Both the position numbers and the translations under genes were made by a program. This document shows positions 9,038-19,725 of a DNA stretch of 64,000 nucleotides, piece by piece. The notes beneath the pieces are model-generated. The model saw only the letters and a list, made by a program, of their open reading frames with translations. It had not been told where the DNA came from and ran no database searches. Positions within the stretch are counted from its first letter, which is position 1. Each line of letters begins with the position of its first letter. The stretch comes from Mesaphorura yosii (lineage: Eukaryota > Arthropoda > Collembola > Poduromorpha > Tullbergiidae): positions 62,001 to 126,000 of the forward strand of contig WIXG01000122.1 of the NCBI GenBank assembly GCA_009869945.1. The letters run 5' to 3'.

Positions 9038-12000
9038 CTAGGCGTAGTAGGCCCAGACGAAGGTGGCAACAACCATCAGCAGAATTGCATTGCCATTGAC
9101 GAATCTGAAATTTGAATAGCAACAAACCCAACTCTTGTATCACAATGTCACGCCAAATTCGATACCGAAATTATAGACTCTCACATGCGCCAGAATTTAG
9201 TTTCCTCCAAAAACTTGGCTGCGGCCGATGCCTCTTCTTCCGGTGACAGTTTTGGCTCCATGTCGATGACCGCAGCCGCGTTGGCCGATGACTCCAGCCC
9301 GCAGATGCAGTTAAACACTTTCCTGAGCCCACTGTCCGGTTTCGGCTCCTGTGCCGGTCCTGTGTGGAGTTTGAAATATTTTATTGCATTAAGTTACGTA
9401 CAAAAATTTGCGCATTTCTCTCCAGCACAGCACCTGTTTTCAAGTTGCCATTCTGTGCATTTTTGTCGTTACCATTATCTGCTACACTGCACTTGACGTC
9501 ATCATCGAGAGCCTGTCGCACCTCGTGGCTGTGTCGCGTCCAAAAAGTTAACCGGTGCAGCTGGAATTGAAGACTGCGTTAAGCACCCGAGTTTTGAGGT
9601 CCTTGTCTTGTACATGCAGGCTACCTTTTCCTCTGGGATTGGCTCTGTCATGTAACTGATGACGACTGTCACGGCGAGCGTGACCACAAAGAGAAAGATT
9701 CCGTAATGCAGGTAGTGAACGTCGCCGACGAATATTTTGATCCAATCAGGTCGCGTGTCAGCCTCGTCTAAAGTATCATACAAGCAAAAGCCTTTCTTTA
9801 CTCTGACTCCGTGTTGTGTCTGTCAACTTAACGCCAACGGAAGTCTAAGAATAACCGACCTGAGCCGCAAGTCGGAGGCGTGAATGTAAACTCGAGGATG
9901 AATCTGAAGAGCCCGAGAGCCAACCCAGTCATCAGTCCCCAGAACGCACCCTTTCAGAAAAACAGCAGGTCGAAATTAAAATTGCGATCAGTGCGAGCTA
10001 CAAACAGAAATCAGCACAGCATGCGTTCATGGCGTTGCAATTTTCGTGGCTGATTAGAATGAATGTGAATTCCACATCCACAAGCCAAGGCAAGAAAAGA
10101 AAGCATAATGTGAAGCGGATGACGCACGGTTTATTCAGTTTCACGCGGAGAAAGCTGGCGGAATTTCTGGGCTACGGGGACGACGACAACGAATGTTCAA
10201 AGAAAGTAAACAACAAACAAACCACAACGCAGCATGGCTCGGGCTGGCCAGTTGCCCTAATTAGTTGGCATAAGCAAGAAAGACCCAAGTTGTTAAACAA
10301 CATTGGCGTTGAAGCAGAAACAGAAGCATCGAATGTACAAATTGACATGCTACATGCCACATGGCACGTGTAAGTCAAAACAAGGCAATGAAGGCAAGGC
10401 AAATAAAAGAGATTATTAATAAAGCAGCACCTGCTCATTAGCTCGTGCGATAAACACGCCCGAAAAGAAGATGGCGGAGACAGGCGGCGCGAGGAGCGAG
10501 GTGATATTCTGAATGTATTTGAATAGTTGAGACTCTTTGTAGTTGATGATAATTGGGACCCAAAACAAACTCACAAACACCAACACAATCACGAACAACC
10601 TGTTGACCAAGTAAACAATGCAAACCGCTAAGATTCGTGACCTTCACCTTCGCCCTTCACGTCTCACGCGTGTGAGTGCGACAACGCGAAATTCGAGACC
10701 CGAGAAAGCGTGCGTGTGCGGAACATAGAACCCGTAAGCCGCAAATTCATTAGAGGTGACACGGCGACATGACGTTTTACCGGTTCATTCGTTCTGCGCA
10801 TGAAAAATGCCAGGAGGAAGACTGCGGTGACGGGCGGCGACAAGAAATTAGAAACTTAAAGAAAATAATGAAACAAAATACATCAACAAAAATTGGGTCA
10901 ATCGTCAACTTAAATTCAGAATAATTCACCTTGCTGGATGTAAACAAAGAGCTGAGACGTTTTCAGCTCTTTCAGAACCGGAACCCAGAGAACGGAAATG
11001 ACGAGAAGAACTAAAACTGATAATCTTTGAGGAAAAGAGAAAGGAACGAAAATAAAATGTCGGGAATTTTCGAGTTTCGGCTTGCCCTTCCAAAATTTTA
11101 CGATTTTACCTGCCAACGAGCAGGAGCTCCGTGTCGCTCGGATTCTTCCTGATTCGAGTCCAGATATCAATGGTAAATATTGTTGAACTGGAGTTGAATA
11201 TGGAAGTCAGTGAACTCATAAGGGCGGCCATCATCACAGCCAGCATCATTCCAGATAGTCCTGCAAAGAATTGGTGGCAAGATTTGTCGAGTACTGGTTG
11301 GGCAGCATAGTTGACGTTCAGCAAGCGTGGTGTTTCTGTTCTTAGTACTCACCGACTGGCATGAGTCGGAGGACCAGTTCCGCATACGCAATGTTGGTGC
11401 AACCAGTTCGTGACCCGCATACTTTGAAGCAAATGTCCGGGTTCGCACAAGCAATGCGGTCGGTGTACAGAACGCGGGCTGCCATGCCGGGAAATACGAG
11501 CAGGAACATCGGCAAAAGTTTTAAATAGCCGGCGAGGATGCAGCCGCCTTTCGCATTGCACATGTTCCTGGAAGCAAGGGCCCGTTGCACGATGACCTGG
11601 TCCGAGCACCAGTACCAGATTGAAGAAATCGTCATCCCAATGACCACACCGGTCCAGGGCAAGTCTGACTCTCCGGGGACGACGCTGCGGAAGAGATGCA
11701 GTGCGTCAGGAGGAACTGCGCCACACGTCTTGTTGAATTCGTCCATGATCGCTCCGGTCGTGGGATTCGACTCCTCCATGTACTTTCGAAGAAGTTCGTT
11801 GTAGCCGCCTACTGCGTCAAATGCTGCAAGGAACGAGAACGGGAACGTCAGTCCGCAATCGGCGACATTCTACGAACAATTTTCAACCATCTCTTACCAA
11901 GAGCGCTCAGAATAATTGCTCCAATCAGCATCAGCACGGTCTGCACGAAGTCTGTCCAAATCACCGCCGTTAAGCCACCCGCGATCGTGAAAAGTGCGGC

Positions 12001-15000
12001 GATTGACAGCAAGATAATGATTGAAATGTACAGCCCGCCATCACCGCCAAATCCGAGAGCAAGTTGGATGAAGAGAGCCCCGGCGTACAAGTCGGCCTTC
12101 GGAACACAAAAGCAAAAAGCTTTCGCTATGCAAAAGTGCATTCGCATCAGTCACTCCAAATCCTTGTTGCAATCTTACCGAAACCTTCGTGAAAATGTAA
12201 AGAATGAGAGCGAGCACGGCGAGATAGACGCGAATTCGTTGTCCACCAAATCGCAGACGCAGGTACTCCGGCATTCTGCAATAGACGAGCAATTAATCAT
12301 TCCACGGACATTTTACAGATTGTTTGTATAGATTACGTGTAAACGTTGGCAGCCATGTACACTGGGACAAAAATCCATCCAAGTATCATCAGCACGAAAA
12401 TTGCCTGCCAAGGGAAAACTTAATGAGTAAGATCAGGATTCTCGGAGGAGGAGCGGCTGACAGCTGATGTGTTTGACGGCGCGCTGTTCGCATTTGACCT
12501 TTTCACTCAGGCATCAGAGCGGCCCGGCGAGTGGAAATAAAATTAGGCTAAGAAGCAGACAGCTTGGGAACACTTGAGAAACCCTAAGTCTACTTGGAAA
12601 ATGATTATCATGGCACTAGATTGTCAGCGCGTGGGATATTCTCAGGATTTTAGCATCATTTTAACTGCTTAGACATAAGGGTGATGAGAGGCAGAATTGA
12701 TCATGTCACATTTCATCTCTTCCACGTGTGCCCAGTGCGGAAGTGGGTGTATCGGACCTCATTAATCAATCATCCCTGCCGCTGCCTAACTGCCGTAGCC
12801 TCAAATATTTGCATGCATGAAAGTTTACATAACATGCCGTTGCTCCTAATTACATGCAGCTAAATGTAAGTTTCAGCTGACGCGTCCGGCACAACTGCCA
12901 TTTCCTCAAGGCCAAGTTCGTGTGGCCTGCAAGCCGGCCGGTAGGTTGCCCTCTTGTCAGCATACACAGTCATTTAAAAATTTCAATATTCAATGGGTTT
13001 GCATCGAAGCACGATTTTAAGTATTAGCAACTTACGTTTAGTTCGAAAGCAGCTATTCCAATTCCTGACGCGGCACTGTAAAAACGTAATTCGTCGTGTG
13101 AATTAAAAAAGAGTGTCCAATTAGTGGACATTTGGGCACGAGGTTACCCTACCCAGATCCAGCCAGCCCCACGAAATGCCCGCTTCCGATGTTGCTGGCG
13201 AATAGCGACGCCCCAACCGGAATCCACTGCAAAAGATTAAAGTAGAGCCATTCAGCATATTTCCTTTACATTCCGCGGAATTTGGTGAGTTTTTGCATTG
13301 CTATCAGTGGCAGTGGCTTACATGCATGCTTCTGGAGGCCAAGAAATAACCTTGGACGCTGCTTCGCTTGCTCCGGTACGACGACTGAAAATTTTGAATC
13401 AACGTCAGTCAGAGTTACAGCGAATAACGGGTAGTACTTCATTCATTTTCTCAATACACTAATTTTAGTGGAATTACGTCAATAAAACACGGATGCCATG
13501 AGTTGTCAAATTCGCGAATTGTTTGTAAATGTGCAAAAATGCCAGACGTCAATTAATGCAGGCGATCGTCCTGCGATAAGATCATGAAGGAAGCACGCAT
13601 TCAGCGTAAAGAATCATCTTGAAGAATACGTTGAAGCCTTAACGCTTGTATAACGCATGCATTGGATGCACACAAGGAGCGCCTGATTGTCCTCCGGCGT
13701 CTGTCGTGCTGAATATTCATAATATTATGATTTGAGCGCCTGCATCAATCAAATCTTCATTAGCCTCATTAATATTCCGGCGGAATCAGGTAAACGCATG
13801 CACTCATGACGTCAGCGGCGCTCATTATTTCCAAATTCTTTGCATTTTTGCTCAATCGCGTCCTGTTCTCCTGTTCTGTGCTGTGCTACGCGTACTTTGC
13901 TGCTGTACCCATCATCAATGTCACACATGACACCGTATAATTATTGTCTGTGAAGTGTCAAACATTACTGGAAAAATAGACAGGGCGAGTGTGCAGTAAC
14001 TGATTGGGCTACATAATTCGTGTCTGAATCAACAGCTTTGACAAGCAAATTTGCATTGAGCGAAGTAACGCACATCACACTTGCCATGCCATGGAATTAG
14101 GAAGGATAGAAGAATTACATCGTTATGTAATCAGAAATCAGAAATCAAGTTCACGTCCGTCAATCGATGGTCCTTCCATGTCTGGAAATTGAGCTGCACT
14201 GCACTGATTTGATTTTTTGCATGACTCGGACTCACATCTCGTGTAGAACTTGCTTTCAGCTCGCCAGCTTTTATTACTTGGAATTATGCACACGTGCAAT
14301 ACGCTCTATGTTCCAGTACCTCACTGTCGCTGTCGCTTATGAATTAACGATAAATTTGCTATGTACACGGGAAACCTACAAACAGCCAGGCCAATTGCGT
14401 GTAACGTGTATAAGTTTGACAATTATTTACTCATTTAATTATATGTAAAATTAAAGTTCTTGTGAAATGCATGAATTCCCTCAATTCTTACCACTGTGAT
14501 GGGCTCTTATGATAATCGCCCCGCATGCGTTTGCGTTTAGCGCATCACGTATCGCGTATCTCGTTTGCTTTTCGCCGCGTAATCCCAATTAATCTAACCG
14601 CCTTTTATTGTCCATCCGACGCACAATAGAACAATGCAATCAAAATTTGTAAGCTTTCGAGTGTGTCGTCATTAAAAATGATCCAAGTCAAGTGGGTTAA
14701 AGAGAATCCCTGTCAGAGGATCGTCGTCAAGTTGTTAATGTAATTAGCTCTTTGCTTGCTTGCGAACTGCGATATTTGCTGTCCACTACGACTGCGATGG
14801 AGAAATTATCGTCTCCTGTGGCAGACAACGAACGAAGAGAAGCATTGTAAAAGCACGGATTCCTGAGAAAAATTCCGATAGGACACAAGGTTAAGCCTTG
14901 ATAATCTTTTCGCGGTACTCCGAGCAAGAGAAAGCAAGATAGAATGCTTTCATCTTTATCTCCACATTTCTTCTACTAAGAATCGGGCAGAATTCAATCT

Positions 15001-15754
15001 GGAGTTGTTGGCCTTGCATCTTGGTCATCGCTTTTGCATCACTACATTTGACGACACTTTGCGCACTCGCGCCGTGAGCTCAGTGAAGCGATGAACGAAC
15101 GACGTTTACTATAAAATAAAAATGACATGAAAATTATCATATAAATGGAAAATATGCTTTATAAAAATAGTCTCATTCCTCGTAGAGTAGCGTCGGCGTT
15201 GGCTTGGCTTTGAATGACCGTTCTAACTTCTAACCTGGCCGTGGTACAATCACAACACGACCAAGGCACCAATCCGTCACTCAAGTTATTGTCAATTTCG
15301 TCTCGAGGTCTCGCAACTTGTGATTTGTGGAATGCGAGAAGGCAAAAGGCACAGCACAAGCAGCCATGGAGGAGGGTCCGAAGGTCGGTCGGTAAAATTT
15401 TATGCGGGATTTAGGGATGGGTAAGCCTTAAGCCGGATTAAACAGAAGTTTATGCAATTTGCTTAGTCTGCCGTCGCTGTGAGGCCAACGGTTTTCAGAA
15501 CTCAGAGTTTGCATTGAACTTGAGCCGAAACTCAAGTTCAGTTCAGTTCTGATAATTAACGCGTTGCATACAAGAATTTGAGAAACGTGAGAAAGTCAGT
15601 CTCAGCTTACCCACAGTCCCACAACGAGCACAAACACAAAGTAGGCTCCGATGACAATGAAATCAATGTAGTTTGGTTGTCTCCTCCCTTCCACATCGGG
15701 GTCGTGGCTCGTTTCGCCTTCGCTGAGCGACGGCGTACTTGAAATTGACTCCAT
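9038..15754 (-). CDS. SLC5-family Na+/glucose cotransporter (SGLT type) with duplicated exon cassette
   Basis: Exons: 15754-15611, 13384-13322, 13226-13153, 13075-13036, 12404-12337, 12275-12179, 12096-11898, 11823-11353, 11260-11110, then cassette A (11024-10930 + 10854-10781) or B (10599-10431), then 9950-9860, 9767-9625, 9560-9434, 9359-9185 and 9104-9038. Either choice gives 692 residues; human SGLT1 has 664. The protein is a multi-pass plasma-membrane symporter. SGLT hallmarks are present: [16 protein letters not shown] (the N78/H83 region), FELN (E102), [13 protein letters not shown] (Y290/W291), GYLKLLPMF (K321), Cys-rich extracellular loop, and a final hydrophobic helix ending in WAYYA. 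All junctions keep phase. The sugar carried cannot be told from sequence. Intron 1 (2.2 kb) is the only long one. Confidence 0.95.
10431..10599 (-). other. SGLT cassette B (single-exon version of the TM10-11 region)
   Basis: One 169-nt exon encodes 57 residues from [16 protein letters not shown] through [17 protein letters not shown] to ARANEQ. Entry phase (2) and exit phase (0) are the same as for cassette A. By hand count 27 of 57 positions are identical to A. It has a CAACAG acceptor and a CAG|GTGCTG donor. Including both A and B would duplicate a membrane segment, so only one should be used per mRNA. The position matching SGLT1 T460 is threonine here. Confidence 0.9.
10781..11024 (-). other. 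SGLT cassette A (two-exon version of the TM10-11 region)
   Basis: Exons 11024-10930 (95 nt) and 10854-10781 (74 nt), split by a 75-bp intron (10929-10855), encode 57 residues from [16 protein letters not shown] through [17 protein letters not shown] to RRTNEP. The cassette is entered in phase 2 and left in phase 0. It totals 169 nt, exactly the length of cassette B. The Tyr-Ile-Gln triplet corresponds to the Q457 sugar-contact region of human SGLT1. The position matching T460 is serine here. Confidence 0.9.
13385..15610 (-). other. First intron of the SGLT gene
   Basis: A 2.2 kb intron in phase 0 falls right after the first membrane segment. It is AT-rich with no convincing coding stretch. 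Short open frames at 14167-14448 (plus) and 14927-14727 (minus) have no family match I can recognise. Confidence 0.6.
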
Positions 15755-17729
15755 CGCGTGGTGCGCTGTTGCAGGGCTCAAGTGACAATGTCACGGCTGT
15801 AGGGTAAGAGTTCTAGAGTGACTAGAGTTAAGAATCACTGCTGATCGAGCGACGACGATGGCTGATAAATTGCTAGTTTCCCATGGCCATTGCCTGGATA
15901 ATTGCCATGGCAGTGAGTCTCGACTAATTAATCTCTCCAGCCAGTTATTACAAGCACGCAACGTCGAATTTGACTTAGAAATTTGCTTGGCTGAGATGAC
16001 ACCGCCCAGTGCCAAGTCAAGCCTCCAGTTCGCCTTGGATTTCGGATCAAAGATTACAGGCAAATGCACTCTGAATGGACGTGCTTCGTAAGCAAATTGT
16101 TGTGGTGTGAGCGATGAGATGAAACCACGTTAGACGTTACGACTCAGCGTAGTGCAGCGTCTGCGTTTTTCCTGAGCTTCACAACCTGAAACTTGATTCC
16201 TGAGAATCTGCAACTCAACTGAGGATCCAGGATGGAGTTCGACATTAGTTTTATACGCATGCACTAAAGCATCTAACGCGTCTGATGATTTAATGCTCTA
16301 CTCGAGGACGCGAACAAAGCATCAATAGCGTCACTGCAATGTTGACTAGTTGAATTTGTTTCGCACTTCATCGCGTGCATGTGCTGCGGGATAGGATTCG
16401 GGCCGGCATGATCGGAACGAATAAAAACAGTTTCCGACCACAAAATTTATGTGTTCACCAATCCAAATTCGGGCACACCTGAATTGAAACGGGTATTATG
16501 CGTACCCTGCAATCCTGCAGAGAAATCATCAGTGAACCAAACTACTTGAGTGAAACTAGTGAAAACTAAATGAATTCATCAGTGGAAGTTTGGCGAATTA
16601 AAGTCTTCGTAGTGCCTTCAAATCGAGCGCATCGCATTTACGCTCTTACAAAGTGGACAGTTTTAGCAGTTGCTGGAAATTCAGTCAGTTTTTGTTAACA
16701 AGGCTTTAGCGCGGAGAGGCCACATAACGTCGTTGATTCTGTCGGATTTAATTTCTACTGTGCGTAATTTCTAGTAAATTAATCATTCATATACTGACTT
16801 CAAAGTGAAATCATACACTGACTTCCAGTATTTGGTATTGCCACATACTGCTAATTCTATTTATGCTACAGTAAGTTTATTATTCTTTTTTTATTAGTAG
16901 CAATGCTTACTTCCATTTTTATCTAAAATCAAACTTCTGATTTCATACATTCTAGGAACACGCACCCCTTAGTTGATTCATTTGTTGATGTGACGCATCC
17001 AAAAAATAGAAACTGGCAAAAAGGAAGACGAAGAGAAGGAGAAGAGGAAGAGGGGGGCGGAAAAGGTAAGGTTTCTTCGGTTTCTTCATCCAGGCTTACG
17101 AATTTATAGATACTAGACATATGAAAGAAAAAGCAAAAAGGGTAGGAGAAGCAAAAAGGCTGACAAGGAACGGAAAGGAAAGCAGGAGGGCATAAAAGGA
17201 AAAAGAAGGAAAAGGAAAGGAAAGGAAAGTAGGAGAGAGAAGACGAGGATCGCTGATTGTGATTGCTTCAGAGAATAGAATTTAGCGTGGTTGTGGCGGT
17301 CGTGGCTCTTGCGAAGTTCTTTGTCGTAAAGTTCTATGAAACATTATGCCAGTTTAAAATTCACAGTTCAGACTAGTTTAGTTCACATCAATTTCAGTTT
17401 AATTCTCAAGCTTTTTGATTTATGCGCCGAGATCGGGAATCTTCGGGAATTGTGTTGGATCTAACTTGGTGCTGATCACAGTTTGTAGAACTTTGGGCGC
17501 GAAGGTACAGTGAAGTATCTAGTCGCCTACGACTTGAATGAGAGGTAGTTCCTTTCGAAGGAAGGATGTGACCAGCAAACTGTACCTCATCTGATGAGTA
17601 ACTCGTCTGAAAAGCGATAATTTACTACAAGTTTTAAGGCTTGTATTTTAATCCACCGCAAAAGTACTGAAATTCCTCCACAAATTCACCACTCCGCAGA
17701 AATACTTACTTTCTCCACAAAAAGATTTT
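15755..17729. other. Upstream region of the SGLT gene, including a polypurine tract
   Basis: No gene is supported here. The part next to 15755 should hold the cotransporter promoter. Around 17000-17260 the plus strand is almost purely purine over long runs, with GAAGAGGAAGAGGGG and GGAAAGGAAAGGAAAG blocks. The rest is unremarkable AT-rich sequence. Confidence 0.5.
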
Positions 17730-17849
17730 TTGACCGTGTGAAAATGAAACTTGGCCGCATTTTATTTCAAATTGACCGGATTTTAAAAAATTGTCCGCAT
17801 TTATTTAAAATTGACCACACATTTTTTTAATTGACCACATTATTTCGTA
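17730..17849. repeat. 20-bp tandem repeat
   Basis: About six units resembling TTGACCGCATTTTATTTAAA begin near 17730, 17751, 17772, 17791, 17811 and 17831, a period of 20-21 bp. Cores vary (GACCG, GGCCG, GACCGG, GTCCG, GACCAC). The array directly abuts the MULE-like relic and may belong to it. Confidence 0.7.
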
Positions 17850-17869
17850 CTGATCATAAAGATAAATAT

Positions 17870-18249
17870 TTATTGAACCAATTGCTTTGTTGCATCCGAG
17901 ATTCCATTTCTCCGCTTTTCTTGAGGTTCATGATTATGTTCGACATCAGTTCTGAACAATAACACCTTCTGTGAACTGTTGTCAGAATGAAGCATCGTTT
18001 TGCATTCGCACTTTCTTGACACTTTGCAGTCGTAAAAGTGCTTCACACCATCGGTGATTTCACGTGATTTCGTTCCCACCAGTTATTCTCCTCCTTCAAG
18101 GCCGCCAAAGCGGATCCTTTGTTCGGATATGTCGTCAGTTGTATCCATGTCAGCGCTTGTCCTCGTCGCGATTTTGGTTCAACGTTCTCAACTTCTGAAT
18201 TAGAACTATCCGTATCCGAGGAGTACACTAATTGTTGCGAACTCTTCAT
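17870..18249 (-). mobile_element. MULE-like zinc-finger fragment (DNA transposon relic)
   Basis: Two overlapping minus frames look like pieces of one protein. One has ...AALKEENNWWER at 18249-18043. The other has GVKHFYDCKVSRKCECK and then LFRTDVEHNHEPQEK at 18079-17870. The spaced Cys residues followed by His-x-His resemble the FLYWCH/WRKY-GCM1-type finger found at the start of many Mutator-like transposase genes. A one-base frame change near 18070 separates the halves and no transposase core follows, so the copy looks broken and truncated. A host FLYWCH-type gene fragment is the alternative. Confidence 0.5.
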
Positions 18250-18736
18250 TTGGTCACTTTAAGCACAATTAAAAGCAGCCGTCCGCACTATAACAACAAT
18301 AAAGGTCAAAGTGCTGCTAACTCTACTCGCTGTGTTTTCGTCCAGTGAGTCACTTCGAGTGAGTGCGGCTAAATATAGCTTTTTACTGAGACAAGCGAAT
18401 TTTATGGGGAGCCGAAGTGGATTTTTTGTAGAGAAATGCAGCATAGTTTCTGCGGTGGAATTAAAGTACATTTGTGGGGAAAAATATAATAAGTCAAGTT
18501 TTAATAGCATCTTACTCGTATCGTCTTCCGGTGTCGACGTAAATTTTTGCGTTGGCACTTTACAGTAACTATCAGTCCTCTCTTTGCAAGCTTATTTTTT
18601 AACTCTTGTTCTGTGATTCTGATACGAAGTAGCAATAGTAGGTACATTTGTGACAAAAAAAAGTGCTGTTGAGTAATTATTTATTAAACTGATTGCATTG
18701 CAGACTCGCTTTAGTACTCACTCGTAATCTTCCAAA

Positions 18737-19725
18737 ATGAGTCAAGCTCGGTCTATAGAGTCCAGACTGGGTTCTAGCTCCATTGCCACAGTCGAAAGGG
18801 GGAGTTCGCAAAGTGCAGTTCCATCAACTTCAGCTAATGCAGCTTCCATCCGACCTCAGGTTCTCCAGCGGCATAGCACCAGTAGAATCAAGCGAAACGA
18901 GTCATAGGGTCCCGGGCCCTCTGTTCATCCACATCCGCACAATCTTCGCTCAAGCGCAGCATTGCCAACAGGGTGTTGTCCACAAATGAAAGTCACTCCT
19001 ACAATTACGACTCCAGCAGCAGTCCAGTCCAAGTGTCCGTCCAAACAACACTCTCTACAATCGAGAAAGAGGTTTAATGCCTCAGGGCAGCATGGCTAAT
19101 ACATTCCAAAGCGCCCGACTGGTGCGAGTATGAACCGGGTGTGGAGGTGTTTAGTGCTGGACTTGCAAAAAATGCAACTGCTTAGTTTGTGAAGTGAGAC
19201 GACGGAGTTAATCTCCTGACTTGAAAAACCAGCCTATAATTTACATAATGCACATAGGTGATTCACGAGGGCCTGTCTTGTGAAGATTATAAACTAGTAT
19301 TGTACAAAACGTGAACGATATCAAATCGAACGAGGCTATTGAAGTAAGAACGGACGAACTGAAGAGACAATGGAACCGAAAACTCTGATATTAATTACTT
19401 GATTGCCATTTATTTTTAGGCTATGTGAGCTTCAGGAGAGTGTATGCGTTGTCCAAGCTGCAAAATCCCCGTGCAGAAGATCACCGGGTGTGACTGGGTT
19501 CTATGCTCCGCTTGTAAAATGCACATCAGTTGGATCACGAAAGGACCACGCTGGGGGCCTGCCGTAAGGCACTCAAGCCTGGAGCATTTCTAGGTTAACA
19601 TTTTTAAGTGCATTAAGCATTACTTGAAAACACGTTATTTTCTGGGCAAATGCGACCTCTCTGCCGGCTGTCGTTGTCGAGCGAACGGTATGAAATGTCA
19701 TCCGAAATGCGGTGACTACCATTAA
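18737..19725 (+). pseudogene. RBCK1: Decayed RBCK1/HOIL-1-like RBR ubiquitin-ligase gene
   Basis: The C-terminal IBR-RING2 half is recognisable. It contains WCEYEPGVEVF (about 19117-19150), CWTCKKCNCLVCE (19155-19193), VIHEGLSCEDYK (from 19258), [20 protein letters not shown] and [11 protein letters not shown] (19420-19563), and GCRCRANGMKCHPKCGDYH plus stop (to 19725). KGPRWGP and CRCxxNGxxCHPxC are distinctive of HOIL-1. Introns at 19194-19257 and 19344-19419 still have GT-AG ends, so this is not a processed copy. It is broken by frame changes near 18907, 19152 and 19310, by a TGA shortly after 19422, and by a last intron without an AG acceptor. The ubiquitin-like, NZF and first RING parts are missing. 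A Ser/Thr-rich frame at 18737-18907 may be its old N-terminus. Sequencing error is unlikely to explain all lesions. Confidence 0.78.

Noticed and set aside
11228-11250. ATCACAGCCAGC resembling the miR-2 family
   Set aside because: It lies inside a coding exon of the cotransporter and shows no hairpin; chance match.
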